Positions 33,601 through 48,600 of a stretch of DNA of 64,000 nucleotides are shown here, piece after piece. Numbering within the stretch: position 1 is the first letter of the stretch; each line of letters starts with the position of its first letter. This DNA is from Nageia nagi (taxonomy: Eukaryota > Pinophyta): assembly GCA_050084985.1 (NCBI GenBank), contig JBITNC010000001.1, positions 159,154,001-159,218,000 of the forward strand, written 5' to 3'. Under the pieces are notes generated by a model. The model was not told the origin of the DNA and made no database searches. It saw nothing but the letters and a program-made list of their open reading frames with translations. A program made the position numbers and the translations under genes.

Positions 33601-36600
33601 CATTGTCATTTACAACAACATCATACAATTAGATAGACTATAAAACATGGGAAAATTACTGTTATACTTTTTATGCAGTTTGTATCTTCTACTTCTCAAC
33701 GTTGATAGTTGCTTGTTAATGGTGATTTTCAGAATGCTGGTTCCATTGGAGCCATTGCAGGACTTGCTCTTGCCATCGTTTTTACATGGAAGTACTTGAA
33801 AACTCCTAGTGGACGCCAGAGAAGATTAGAAAAACGCAGAGGTTCATCATCATCAGCCACTGACAACACTCGATCGGGTGGAGAAGCAGACACATCTTCT
33901 AGTGCTTGTCGTTCCTCTTCAACTTTGAGTCAACATGGCATTTCCCCTCAGGAATTTACAACTCCATTACCAGTATAATGATTATCTAAGTCGTTCAGTT
34001 TGTTATTGTTCAATACATTATCTAAAAAGCAGTTAAGTTCGGCACAAGTAATTCATCTTGTTATTGTTCAATGCATTAACTAAGTCGTTCAGCTTTTTGA
34101 ACTGTCATTTTGCAGTTAAGTCTGGCACAAGTTGTGAGGCAGCAATTGAATGGTGGTAGGAAGGTAGAGTTTTCAATTTCTTTGCTTTCTAGTATGGTAT
34201 TTGTAGTCAAAACATGTTTGTGCCATATGGCATGTAGCTTGAATTTATTGTGTCCTTTTGTATGCATGCATGCCAAATATATTCCTGAATAAAGAACTTC
34301 AGGCTGTCATTTGTAAACTGTTAATGCATGTGCCAGTTAAATTACTAAAAAGTTACCATTAAATGTAGGGGCTAATTGTGTTTGAAGCTCCAATTCTGAT
34401 ATGAAGCTAAAGTCTAGCAGCTTTCAAATTTTCATTGTTTAAAAGATAATATTTCGGGGGTCATCGCTTATATCTTTCATATAACACTATTTATGGTTAG
34501 ATGAAATATAAATTTTGAGATATCATGATCTAGAAAGTAAGACTCAAACAGCAAAGTGATTTTGAAGTTGAATGCATAAACATGCATTATCTTTGCAATT
34601 TTCAATCTAAGACACACTTCATCCATTATATATTCATAATAGCAAATCAATTAAGTGTATCATGTGTTTTAAGAGGTTTTTTTTCAATGTCTATTCTGCT
34701 GGAAACATGATCCATCTTAACCTATAGAAACACCGTTCCTCGGTACAATCTTAATCAGTAAACATTGAAACACATTCAACGGCAAAATTACATTAGGTAA
34801 ACTATGCTACAAATGATCACGATGCAGCAACTTTTAAACTGTGGCATAAAGTGGTTATTCATGGTAAACCATGCCCACAGTTACAGATCTTGCAGTATAA
34901 ACTTGCGACTCATTCTCAACATGGCTGGTCCAATATTTATTAATAAAGACTCTTAAAATTTTTTTGTGGAGAACTTTATTTAGTGGGCAAAATCTGGCAA
35001 AAGCTTTTTGACTTAGAAATGATTTGGTAAAACTTGAAAAGAAATGATTTGATAAAGCTGGTAGTGTAGCACAAGTAAAGCACCGGAGGGTGGTGGGATT
35101 CAAACATGGGCCTCCACTATGGAAATTACCCACATTATCAATCAACCTCCAGTTTGTAGCCCACTATCTGTGTTGAATCTAAAAGTTAAACTTTGTTGGG
35201 CAATATTTTTCATTTTGTTGACTTTCTTTCAAAATTATACATCAGACACACATATGTGATGATTCTTCATTATTGCTTTGAAGAACTATTTTCCTGTTTC
35301 ATGTGATAATTCTTTATTAACGTTTTGAAGAAAATTTTCCTCCTTTGTTATGATTAAAATGTTTGTTGGCAAAATGGCAAACATGTTCTTTGTATTTAGG
35401 TACAAATGAGTGTTTTGGAGGGTTTAAGATGACTCTACTTCTAGATGTGAACTAAACACATAACCTTTCAGTTGCAAGGTTTTTTCTGTTACTTGTCGCT
35501 GTCGAATTTGTTCTAGCAATTAAGGAAGACATTTCTTATAACAAAACTATGATTAGAAGTAATTTGCTTAAATTCATCATCTTTGTATTTATATGCTATA
35601 TTCAGGTTACATGCCAGTTGCTTGGTGTGATACTTGATGAGTCTACTCCAGAGGACTTGCAGGTATATAACATTTTTAAGTTATATGCTAGTTTATCAGA
35701 ACATTTTATTTTATCCAAATGATTAGAATGTGATGATAGTTTTTATACTTACAGGAACATGCAGTTGTAAGGCCTTCAGTTGTGGATGTGCTGTTGGAGC
35801 TTGCAAAATCTTGTGATCTCTATCTGATTGCAAGGGTTCTTGATGATGCAAGTGAGGTAATAAGTGAAAATAAACTATTTCTATTATTTGAGAAAATTCT
35901 TAGTTACGATTTATTTATTAAGCATAGTCTTGTTATTTAGAATAGTGTACTTTGTCTGCAAATGAATAACATCTAGTGTTTTCGCTTGGGAGTACTGATT
36001 GCATTGTGCCTTGTTGCCAAATTCTAAGAATTTTTGATGGAATACTTAGAATCCTATCATCTCCATCATCTACATTGTTTTTAACGTGATAGCTATGAGG
36101 GGCAAAAATTGTACCTTGTTGCTGAATTATAAGGATTTTTAAAGGAAGGCCTAGAATCATATCATCTCCATCATCTCTGTTGTGAGCTGTTATGAAACAT
36201 CTCAAACCCAACTGTGGAGACGTATCCTGATTGGACACATATTTGCCAAACTTTATATGATTATGGACACAATGTTGCTTGAGCAGATGAATCGTAATAA
36301 CTTTAGATTTAGTAGAAAGGAAGAAATATTATTACCGTCTGCAAGTAACCAAATTATGTCAATGGTACTTAAAAAGATGTACATGCAGACAAGATGCTGT
36401 AGGAGCCAAAGAGGGTTCAGGACAAGGAAAAGATCATACTTATATCTATGAATACAATAGAATAAACTAAAATAAAAATGTGCAAGCAAGATAGTAGACC
36501 ATAGTGCAGTATTACTCTAGCACTTAGAAATCATTTATAGATCTAGTTATGCTAGAGGGGAGAAGGGATAGGGTTATTTGGGCCTGATTGGATGCTTCTG

Positions 36601-39600
36601 GGAGGTTGGATAAGTGGCACTGCAAAGCCTTCCTACCATCCAATTGTTGTGAGCTGGTTGAAGCTGTTTAGAATCTGATGATATGATTTTGACCATATTG
36701 GACTCATGAGACAAATTGTTTGCCTATGACTTTGGAAGCTAAGGCCCCTGCTTGGTGTGAATAATGGTGGGGTATTAGAAGCCCTGGCAAAACAATTCTG
36801 CAAGAACACATGCCGCTTACCGATCTAGTTCACTTCATAACCTCAATAATTAAGATAGGAGGAAAGAAGGAAGTGGTCGATGTAGTGGTTCTCTATCTCC
36901 TTTGTCACGTATCATGCTTTGGAGTGATAGCCTATTGGATGTGTGAACTGAGCAATCTGTTTTGAATAGCAAAAGCTGGAAATTGGATGTGTGAACTGAG
37001 CAATCTGTTTTGAATAGCAATCTATAGTCATCCCAACAGATTGAATGAGGCTATCTTTGAAAAATGATGAAATATTCTGAACTAGGGCTAATCCGGAATC
37101 GTGCCAAAGGGGCTCACAAAACTAATTAGAATTCACAAAAATTAGCAATTAAACCGTTTTTGCACCCCAAAGCCCTATCCAAGCACCAAAAATGCAAACA
37201 TCTAGCCTCAAAGGGGTGAATTAGTTAGCAAGAACCCAACATCTAGGTCAAGAGAGACCCAACGTCCATCCTCAAGTGCATAAACTCAGTGATAAAGCAT
37301 CCTCAATCCCAACATCTAGCTAGAAATGCAAGTTCTGAACCACAATAGCCAATGTCTAGCAATTTAAGTGCAAAAGTTAACAATTTATCCTCAAGCATGC
37401 AACATCTAGTCTTCTAGGGCAAGATCTGAGCCATAAAATGTAATTCTATTAATATTGCAATGAGAAATTGAATTATATGCCTTTGGTCTAGAGCAATGAT
37501 GCCTTAGATGGAGATCTTCATGAAATCCTGAAAAGGAAAAGCAACCAGTGTTGTTCCACAAAAGTGGCAAGGCTTGTACCAAGACTTCCTCCTTTGCAAA
37601 CTGTGGCCGAGACACCAGGGTCTCTATTAGCAATGTTAGATAATCTAGTGTAATGCCAACAACCCCAGATAGCTAGCAAGTTTTTTGAGTTGCGCTAACC
37701 CTCAAAGTAGCGATCTGTGTAGCCTTGAGACCTCGTCGAATCTCAGCATCTCCCTTGTGGGTTTTCATCCACAAGAGGCTATGGAAGGAATGCATTGAAT
37801 ACATCTTTACTATAGATCAATGTATTGACATTAGTAGGGCATGGCGGTCTATTATTGACTTGATTTTGAAACAAAGGAATGCATATGATGTACAAACCTA
37901 TTATATTTGAATATTAATTCTGGTCCTTTAGTTAGTACAGTTGTAGATCAAAAACCTCTTATTGGAGTTCATCAGATACCTTCAGCAATGCATTTTTACT
38001 GTTTAAGATATTAGCCAGGAGGCTTTTTAGTTGTCTTCTAAAAGTTTTGTTGATTTGAACAATAGGCATTAATTTCCTGCCCAGGCATTTTTTCTAGAGG
38101 CTAGATCGTATTTGTAAAAGGGCTTTCTATTATTACCATCCAGATGCTTTAATGGATATCCTTGGCTAGGTTTGAAACTATCCATGGAGTCTCTTTCAAT
38201 AGAAATACAGTTGGACTTGACCAGGGTATCTTTTGTGGATTCAAACATTGGTGCTATGATTTCATGGGAAATGTCTCCACTTCTTTAATATTGTAAACAC
38301 CATAAAGTTCTTTATTGCTGCAATATGTAAAACTTTGTACTGCATTATTCAGTTAAGATGTTAGAGAACACAGTCAAATTGTTGCTATATAGATAATAAT
38401 TGAGATTCACTCTTGTTAGAGAGATGATATTCAAATTCGCCTTTGCTAACATATTTAATTTTTAAACAAGTCTTTATTCTTCTTTAGTCATGGAAGTACC
38501 AATTAATGTTGTAAGTATTTTATCTAAAAAGTTAATTGGTTCTGCGAATTGTGGAACATGCCACTTTAATGCAAAACTTGTTAATTCTGAACAATATGTG
38601 AAGTCCTGTCGATGGTATAATTAATCACCATTGACCTAGAGCCTGAACTGACTTCAAAAGCCCACAATGTCCTACCAAACTAAGCAGTTGGAGCATATAT
38701 ATTCCATTATCAATGGACCACTTATACGCACACTGAACATTAATATACATCATGTTTATTGATGTTTTTCCAGAAATGTGTGGATTTATTTTCTAAAGAA
38801 GTCAAGCACTTGATACCTTCAAAAAACTTATATTGTTCGTGATGAGTCTGGAGAAAGAATCAAGATTCTCTGGACAGGTAATGGAAGAGAGTACATATCT
38901 GGTGTATTTATCTAGTCTTGAAAGTTGAATGGCATCAGAAGGCATTTTATAGGGCCATGTACTTGTGAACAAAATAAGTAACAGTGAGAATGAACAGACA
39001 CTGTTCCAAAAGCTCAGGTTCACAGTTAAGGCACAAGATCTTGCTTCATCACTTTGGGGAAGCTCCATTAATAGCTATGTGCTTGAACAACTGAAATCCA
39101 ATAAAGGCTGTTTAAAAGATGACTATGGGGAAGACTGGTTAGAGAATCTAGAGCTTACCATCTTTGTATTTTTGTTTGTATTGCCTAAACACAATGCGAC
39201 AAAAGGAATCAACATAAGCTTGGTGACAAAAATAAAAGATGCATCTTCTTAGGCTGCAACAAAGCAAACAAATCTTAGTGTCAATGAATTGGAAAATAGA
39301 ATCATTGGAAGGCCACCAAAAGAGTGAGGTTTTTAATTACAGGCCACATTCTGGTTTGGAGTTTGTTCTGATCATCAACTTGAAATTGGAAGGATTCATT
39401 AAGGTTTATTTGGCAGGATGCCAGGACATGAGAGAATTGACTTTTGGCTACCACTTCAATCTAGGTTTCTTCATGATTTTCTTGTGTACCGAGAAGCAGC
39501 TCACATTGACCCTATCATCCACAAAAGTATGTAAAGTTAAACATGTGCGGGAAATGCAGTTTGAGGCTAGCTAGTTGATTAGGCTTCTCAAGAATGTTTG

Positions 39601-42600
39601 CTGATCCAATTATGATCCATTGTTTCATGGGCACACAGATCACATTTAAATCTGCTGTGTGTGACCACTTAATTCAGTAGAGGATCCAGATGGGGCAAAT
39701 GGAGTTTGTGTACAAGGCAATCCCTGAGCAGCTTGGTGATATATTCACCAAGCCTACGAGAGATAATTTCATCCACTTCAAGAAAGAGCTCCGAACTTGT
39801 TATGGCTGTGTACACATTGATTCAGAGTGTTAGACTCTAGTGTTTACTTGTATTTATTGATCGTACCATTTAGTATATAATGTAAGGACATACTGTAAGG
39901 ATCTAACATGTATGGTGTTCAACCTTGAACTCCTTTTCGTATCTATAAATGCAAGTGTCCAACATGTGACTCCTCTTAATAACTATAAATGTATTGGATC
40001 CTGTTATATTTTGCATGTGCGAGTTGAGAAGCTATTATATATTTGGTGGTGCAAAATTAAGTCTCCTACACCAGTTTTTAACATCTCTTTGTTTTTCTCC
40101 CAGGTGTTAAGAAATATTTTCTTCATATGTCCTTCCATTTCTTGGAAGTGGTAGAATGAGTGTTTCCAGTTTGTCTTCAATTGTCTTGTTTATACTTGTT
40201 GAAGACACCTGATGAAGTCCACCAGTGCTTTCAATCATTCAAAGCTAGATTGGAACATAAATGTGGCCATCCCATTTAGATAGTCCACTTGGGACGAGGG
40301 GGAACTTACCTTGGCAATCCAGTTTGTGGATTTTATCAGACATTATGCTACTCAACAATAAATCACCCCACAAAACAAGGGTGTTGCCTAAAATTCTTCC
40401 AAAGCTATTCTTATTGGGCATGTAAATTGAGTATAACTGCCAAGATAGATCAATTTTTTAGGGCTACAACAATTCAAATAGTGGTTTTATTTTGCAATTG
40501 TGGATGACAACATGTTCTGGTTGACCAAACTCCAGAAGAATGTTGGATTGGGAGACTATTTTTGCCAGCAATGTTGATGAATAGATATATTTCTTTGGAG
40601 AAGTTAACTATGTAGAGAAGATTGCAACAAGAAAATGACCTTTTAACTTCCAATTCTCTAATTCTAAACCTAGATTTAGAAGATGAAGGTCTAACATTGA
40701 CTTATATTCTCTAGATGCTCTCTCTAGTCCTATTTACAATGTTCTTTTTGCTATAAGCACTGAACCAATTACTAGCAGGTGCATATTCATCTTATGACAA
40801 CAAGAAACTTCATTCCTGAGGCTGTACTAATTTTTGAAGATTCATGAATCCGTGTTCAAGGTCCTTGACATCAGCTCCTGCACTGCACCTCTTACTAGAA
40901 CTCTTGAAGAGTCTTCCTTGTACAACGTACAAGTTTAAAAGTGATATATTTTGTATAATATTACACCATGTGATGTAAAAATGGGTGGCTGTTAGATATA
41001 ATCGTATACCATTTAATATAAGAGGTTAGAACAAGAAAATATAGAATGTGAATTGTTCTATCGTTAGAATAAAAAGGTTTTTATATGGTTCTTATTTAGG
41101 GCAGATATATTTCTTACTACAAGGATCCATTTTGGATATATGATGATTTATAAATAAGATGAATCATTTGGTTAAAAAAGATAGTAGATTAATAAAGGGG
41201 ATCCCGTTGCAACATCTAATTATATTGTAGATTCCCTTTGTTTTGAGTTTTATCTTATCAAGCATTTCAAGGATCAGTTAGATGAATCATTTGATTAAAA
41301 AAACTTTTTTATGATGCTATGTGATGGGTTGTGAATGAACATTGTTGAAATATGTTATATGGATACCTCATGTGCAATGGAGATACTTAATGGTGCCTTG
41401 TGTGTTAGTATGGGCAATGACCTCAGTGGTTATTCCTATTAATGTGGCCAGCCACATCTCGGTTTGCTTATTGCTGTATCACATATTCATGATAATGAAA
41501 CATCCGATTTCTCTGTCTTATGTTATTCTGATATAGTTTGTATATTATTGATTTTATTCTCACATCCTAGAACTTTACATTTGATGGTATGCGTTCCTCA
41601 AATTTGTCCATTAAATACTTGCCATGCTTGTAATCTCCACAAACAACCTCATCATTAGAAATATTCAGTAGAACATAAATTATATTCAACTTTGTCTGGA
41701 AGTCAAAAGTATGGTATGAAAAAACTCTGTTTAATCGCCGTTTTCAGATTAAAAGGTGGTTTTTTCAACTCAATGATTTCTGATCAAATTGTGGTTTTTG
41801 TCTTTTTGCCATTTTTTTAAAATTTGGCCTGGAGCCGCTTTTACCCGAACCTGTTTTTTCATACATTGGCCTACCCAAAACTATATTAAGTCACATATTT
41901 CAACCTTTCATGCCGAATATTATAGCATAATTGGTATTTCCTGCAAGAGCATGAATACTTGAAGAATTATCTCTAATACTTACAAAGCATAGTATAGCAA
42001 GCTTTGTCTCTTTCTTAAGAAATGGGGAACTGTTATTCTGAAGTTGTTAACGAGTTAATGTGATCTAAGTAGCCAACGGTACCTTATCAGGAATGAACTA
42101 AATACTTCCTGACAAAGCACTAAAAGACTTTTAATCCATCCATCAGCTAGCTGTAATGTACATTGTGTAATATATCAGCCAAATTTACAAGGCAGTTGTG
42201 TTAAAATTTCTGAAATAGGGAAGCATGGTTACTAAGCTAGGAAGAAATGCACATACGTTATTATGTTGTTGTGGTAATCTGCACAAATGATGCTGTTTGA
42301 AACTTTGGATTGAAGCTGATTTATTTCTCAGGAAAGGCATAAGAAACCCCATGCTTTAAGTTAACAAGCTTTTGTGCGTTGGAAATTTAATGCTTGTAAT
42401 TGTCTGCCTTTTATGATGCCATGATTATATTCATTTCTCTGAATCGTGGTTTGTACAGGAAAAAGTCATTTCTGCATTGAATGCTGTTGGAGTATTTACA
42501 ACTGGCGGTATGAACAGAAACAAGGTATTATGCAAAAGATTGTAATTGGCCTTAATAGTTGTGATTTTTATAAGGGATGTCATAGAAACAGAGTTTTTTT

Positions 42601-45600
42601 CTAGTCAATGGTTATAGCCTATGATGCATGCTATGATCAAAATTATTTGTAATCTTTGGAGGTCCAATGTGGATTAATTTGAATTTAATAGTTTTTTTAA
42701 TGCCTTAAATTTGCCTTCAATGTGGATTATTTTGAAGTTATAGTTACCCAGATCCTTTGACAGGTTTCTGGTCAACCTCCTCACGTTGGATCATCCAGTA
42801 CTGGTCCCCTTTCGGAACACAATCCTTTCAGTCCTTATAATTTGTATATTTTGGCATTTGAAGGTACTTAGGATGCAGATGTCTTGGATGGGTGGGTACA
42901 GAAGTATTGGGCATATTTTGCATCTGACAGCTAATTCACTTCAAGATTATGATTGTTAGGCTGAAGTTTCCACCAAAGTTATTGACATAATGAGAATCCC
43001 ATTTCAAAATGTTTGAAGATGAAGTGGAACCAGTTGCAACATATAAGGATATTGTACTTTCCCTTATTGTGGTGTTTTATCTGCTAAGCATTTCAAGGAT
43101 CAGTATATCAAGTGGAACCAGTTGTGCCAAGCAATGTGTCTTTTCAAGACTACACCAACTAGTTCCACACACTAGCTTTCAAGCTACACACCTTGAGAGA
43201 AAGGAGTTGAAGATCATTAAGTACTTCAATGGCTTATGATGAGAAATACATGAAAAGATGAAGTTTCTTAGCATCCACACTCTTGTAGATGTGTCTGATT
43301 TGCCTTCAAGATAAAAGAAAAGCTTCAAGGTGAAAATCAGAATGGCTATTCTTAAAAGGAATGTAAGTTGAAAAGGCTGCATTTACTTCTTGCAAATTAG
43401 TGAAGCTATTGAAGACAAGAATTACAGAATAAGTGCCCTTATGATAAGAAGAAATGGGTAAGCAGTGTAGTTTTCATAAACCTTCTTCCCGTTTCGATGA
43501 AGAATTCATTCACAGAAAAAGTTAATTGTTCAACAGAATTCAGAATTAAAAGGCTCAAGAGGTGAAGAATAGGAATGTTGTGGAATCAGATCCACAAGCT
43601 TTTGTTATTATGGCTCATACCAAGTTATTCTCCAAAGAAGCTGGTGAGGAGCGTGAGAGAATTCTTCCCTAGCAGCATACATTGTTAATATCTTGAAGTT
43701 GCAGGCCCATCCTCGGTCTTATATATCTGGCTGTTTGCTGCAGGGTAAAGAGATCAAGGTCTCTCAACAATGCAAACTACAATATATGCAATCAAACCCT
43801 TCAGAGATGAAATCATCTGCAAATTACTTTTGGAAAAGCACTACATGTATGGCAGGCATGAAGTTTGGGATTCTCAACCTAAGTCCATTAACCAATCATA
43901 ATTGGAGGCTTGTGATATAGAGTAGTAGAGGTTCTTCCTATTCCCGAGATTTCTCTTAATAGCACAAAGCACTGTAGGAAGCTCATCCTTAATATGTTGT
44001 GGTCATTCGTTATGCTCATTAGAGAGGGTGGACCAAACAAATGTATAGCTTTTTCATAGATATTGTATATAGTAATCCCCCACAAAGAGACTCACTAGAG
44101 GCTCTTTTGAAGTACAGAACTCTTCAATCTAAGGTAAAACACATCAGGCCAAGTTTATCGCCATGTAGAAGTCCAATAGTGCTTATCCATAAGAAAGATG
44201 GTAGTTAAAGGTTTTCAGTCGATTGTTGAACCTTAAATAAGCTTATTGTCAAGAACTGGTATTCCAATGCCACAGATTGATACCTCTTATACAATCTGAG
44301 TGGAGTGAAATACTTCCACCTCAAAGATTGATCTGAAATAAGGTTAGCATTAGGTCCTTGTTGAACCATCAGATGTATGGAATGTCACTTTAAGGCCAAA
44401 CATGGTTTTTGTGACTTTTTATTCATGCCTTTTGGGTTCATCAATTTACTTTGAACTTTCATGAGATTGATGAATGATGTTCCCCATCCATTCATTTACT
44501 TTGTTTGTTTAACTTGACAAATTCTAGTTTTTAGCTGGACAGGGGAAAGGCATCTTAGCCACATACATGCGCTCTGAAACCTTATACAACACAGTACAAC
44601 TTTGTTATGAATTTGGTTGCTACTAGATCCATCTCAAAACTTATAGTTTCTTGGGATTAGTGAACTTTTATCATGGATTTTATTCAGGGCTCCTCCCAAT
44701 GTTACATGAAGTATTGGGGATGGGGACAATAGGGGCATTGGGATGGGACACTCAAGATTATTAATTATCAATTATAATTATTAATTTCCAAGCTTGGGAT
44801 TAAGATACATATGTCATAATGTCAATATGGCAGGATTTGTGAATCTCAAAATGACAAAATTGAAATACTGACGTAGTTTTTTTTTGTTTGAATGTTGTTT
44901 TACTTTTCTTCTTTCAATATTTTTCCAATGTTTTTAGAATTTGGAGGTGGAAGGGCTTGGTGGGCCCCACCTACTCTCTTTTTATAGTCACTATAGGATG
45001 GAGTTGACAATTAATTAGAACTTTAACATGTCTTTCCCTTCTGGAAAGGTCTTGTTGAAGAGATAAAGATGGAAAGCTTTATGACCTTGATAAATCACCA
45101 TAACAAAGATGCACTGTTTCAAGATTAATGCCTCTAAAGATTGGTTGACAAAGCTAAAACTGTCATTCTATGTTAATACTGAAACTTTGTTAGCTTGACA
45201 CTCATTGACTTGTGACACTAATATCACTTAAATTTTTGATATTAAAATCAGCATCAGTCAACAAGGATGTCAAGAGAATTCAGTTTTGAGTTTTCTATCA
45301 TATTAAGATCATAATCTATCATGATTGAAATATTATCAGCATCAAATATATATTTAATAATTTGGCCAAGTTATATACCACGATCATTGCGGAGTACATT
45401 GCACATATGGTTGATGCTAGAAGATTCAAAGCAAGAGGTTAGGCAGGCTTTTGTAGAGATCACTTCACCATAGAACATATTTTTACTCTCAAAGCAATCA
45501 TCGAGGAGGCTAGATTTTGGAAGTCGCCAATCTTTGACTACTTTGTGGACTTTAGGAAAGCCGTCAACATTGTTCCCAGACACAGACTCATGGATCGACT

Positions 45601-48600
45601 ATAGTGATCGGGGGTATTGGAGATTGGACTCATAGCCATATGATTGTATGAGATTCTTTCAAATTGTATATGTACTTTAGATGGGCTCTCAATTAGTATT
45701 CTTAGCATAATTGGGGTAAAACAAGGTTGCCCTCTCTCTCCAACTTTATTTGACCTTTACATTGACGAGTTGGAGTCCTTTATCTTAGAGACCATTGACC
45801 TTGAGTTAGGCTACCTTCTCCATGGTAGCCAGGTGCCCCTCCTCTTTTTTGTTGATGATTTTGTGTTACCCTCCCACTTAGGGTTTTTAGATGTGTTAGA
45901 TTCTTTTAGTGTAAGACAAGAGCTTGTTGTAAACCTTAGCAAGACTAAGGTTTTGGCCTTCAATGTTTTGAAAGCCACTTTGGATCAGACCTAGATCATC
46001 TTCCATGATAATATCATACCAGGGAGTGCTCTTCTCGGACCCTAGATTCTCCATGAGGGTAGTAGCCACACCTAGAGTTCGTCGAGGCTATGTGAAAGTA
46101 TCTATCTTAGAGAGACAATACATCCAATTACACTTCCAGGACATTTCGTCAAAGCTAGAGCTCTTTTAGACTCTAGTCATACCCATAGTACTATATGCAG
46201 TTGAGTTTGGGGTCCTAATTTGAGAGCAATAGACTAGACCATGATCGAGAGGATCTTGGTCAATACTTTGTCTTGTTCCATTCATAGCAAGATGATAGTC
46301 CCTCACCTCATAATGCTTGTAGAGTTCCGCTGCCAACCTCATTAGGTGTGGGCCATTGCCCTTTTCCTTCATTGCATTCAGATTATATATGATCGCAAAA
46401 GCGATACAACTAGATTTCCTTCTAGAGCTTTGGCTTCCTTGATTGACCTAGCCGCCCAAGGTTGTCGTCAGTGTTAGTTTGCTGAGGTTACTGAGACACT
46501 AGAGATTTGGCTTCTCCCTTGATAGGTTGCCTTCACCCCTAGAGGGATCGACTCAGCCTTGAGTAGATACTTTGACAAGGACCCAAGAGATGATCTGTAA
46601 GGCCTTTATCCAAACCACATGGGTTTCACCCCCACATCCATGGATGCCTAAGCTGGCACACTATGCACATCATTATCTTCAGATCAAAGGAGGATTGATC
46701 ATTCCACCTGGCTACACTAGCTTACATCTCCCTCTTTGATTGAGGATGTTCCTTGGGCAGTTTTGGGTTTGTTCCCATTAGTTGAGAATCAAGGTGAACC
46801 ACCACATAGTATGAAATTTGTGAGTTTGTCACCTTTGCTCTATTGAGACCAAATCCGAAGACCATTTTGCTTTTCAATGCTCAATTTATTATGAGTGTTG
46901 AGGTTGTTACCATTGCCTCTTCTGAGACTCACACGATTTGTTATCTACATTCCTCCAATACTCCGATCAGCATTGCTTGGCGTTGTATCTACAAGAAACC
47001 TTCCTCATGTGAAAGTGTCTTCTAGCTTGTACTCGACTTCTGACATAGGATTTTTGCATTACATCCTTTTTTGAGCTTCTTCTATTGAGAGGGCTTATAA
47101 GAGATGACGTGATGGCCCTCGACACACCTCACATTGTACCAGGAGATGTCTTCAAGATATGCAGGTTCCGTTGAGCACTCGACAAATCTCATCCTTCTTT
47201 CCCCCAGCAACAATACCACAAACACGGCCCCCAGGGACTAGTGAGATCCCTCTTCGGGATAGAGAGCATTGACATGCTCTCCGCCGGTGAGGTCTAGGAC
47301 GGACTCCCTTTGACAAACTTAGATTTTGTATCCCTCCCCCTTCTCTTTAGTGTTCATAGCATTTTTGTAGGGACGTATTTGTTATGTTATCTTTTTTATG
47401 CTTTCTTTTAGGGATGCCTAGTAGGGGCTTTATTGGTTTTCTGACCATGATTGTATATACTAGTCCCATTGATTGTTTTTGGTCACCCGAGGACATTAAT
47501 TTACTTTCTTTCTATTCATTTGGGCTTTGCCAACAATTTGAGCAGATGGTTGATAGAGCATAATGATATCGTTTTTTTTTTCAACTGTAATGATTCTTCC
47601 CAGCTCATATTTTTCTGAGACCTTGTTATTCCATTTTCTATGCCATAATATATCGAAGAGGAGAATTGTTTTGGAGATCTGCGAAAGGGGTATTGATTGG
47701 TTTGACACTTGGAAGAGCACCATGGGGAGACTCTGGATAGTGGTGGTGTAAACTGTAAACCTGTATAAAGATTGGAATAGGTGACATGCATATAGTAACC
47801 GAGGAAGAATAAAAGTGAATGGCTGGAATAGGGGAGAGATATTGTAGGAGTGGAGAGACAAAGAACATGACTGGAGTAAATGACTCAGCTCACATAGTTA
47901 CGTCTTTAGAAGGGTTAATGATATCTAAAGCTATTGAGACATCAAAAATTTTTTAGCCTAGATGTTAAGTCAACATCTACATAATGGGATGCAGAGATTC
48001 CTTGGCTTAACAGAGGTATATGTTGTGCTGATACGACTATAGGACCAGATGACATGGGTGTAGTGAAAGTTGAGTAGGTGTAGCAGGAGTTGATATTGGG
48101 AATCTTGTGTAACATCAGTACAGATCCCATTAGTTTCTTGAGCTCTTACAGCCAATTTTTCTTGTGGCTGAGGCCCTGTTTCATTGTTTTCAATTTTCTT
48201 GCTCATCGGCTTTCCCTTCCTCATCCTCTGTCATCTCTTGTTTGATGCCTCCTTTTGTTGTTTCTTTCTCTTCTAGTTTTGGCTCTGGGAAACTTGTTTG
48301 TTTCTCCTATAATTGTATGTTTGGCCTATCAGTAAGTGCACCTTATCTTTTGTAATTCTTTTATAGTGCAGATATCTTTGTGATCCTTTTACAAATCCAA
48401 GAGTATCCCTTCGTCGTTCAGCTGTCTTCTCCTGATATGCTCATCAGATGTGAAAGATGTTTTGTTGAATGACATGAGGCTTTTTTGAAGGTGGGAATTC
48501 TTCTTGTTTCCTCTGCTTTATCAAATTCATGGTGGATCTCAGATAAGTTTCCTTTTTTCACCTTTTCAGAATAGTCATTTGAGGTCGTAAGGTCTTGTGT

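Noticed and set aside
37197-37410. Recurring CAACATCTAG words in PEX22 intron 5
   Set aside because: Spacing is irregular and the flanks do not align; too weak to call a repeat family.
47496-47861. 121-codon minus-strand ORF in PEX22 intron 6
   Set aside because: Several overlapping frames are open on both strands here and none resembles a known protein.
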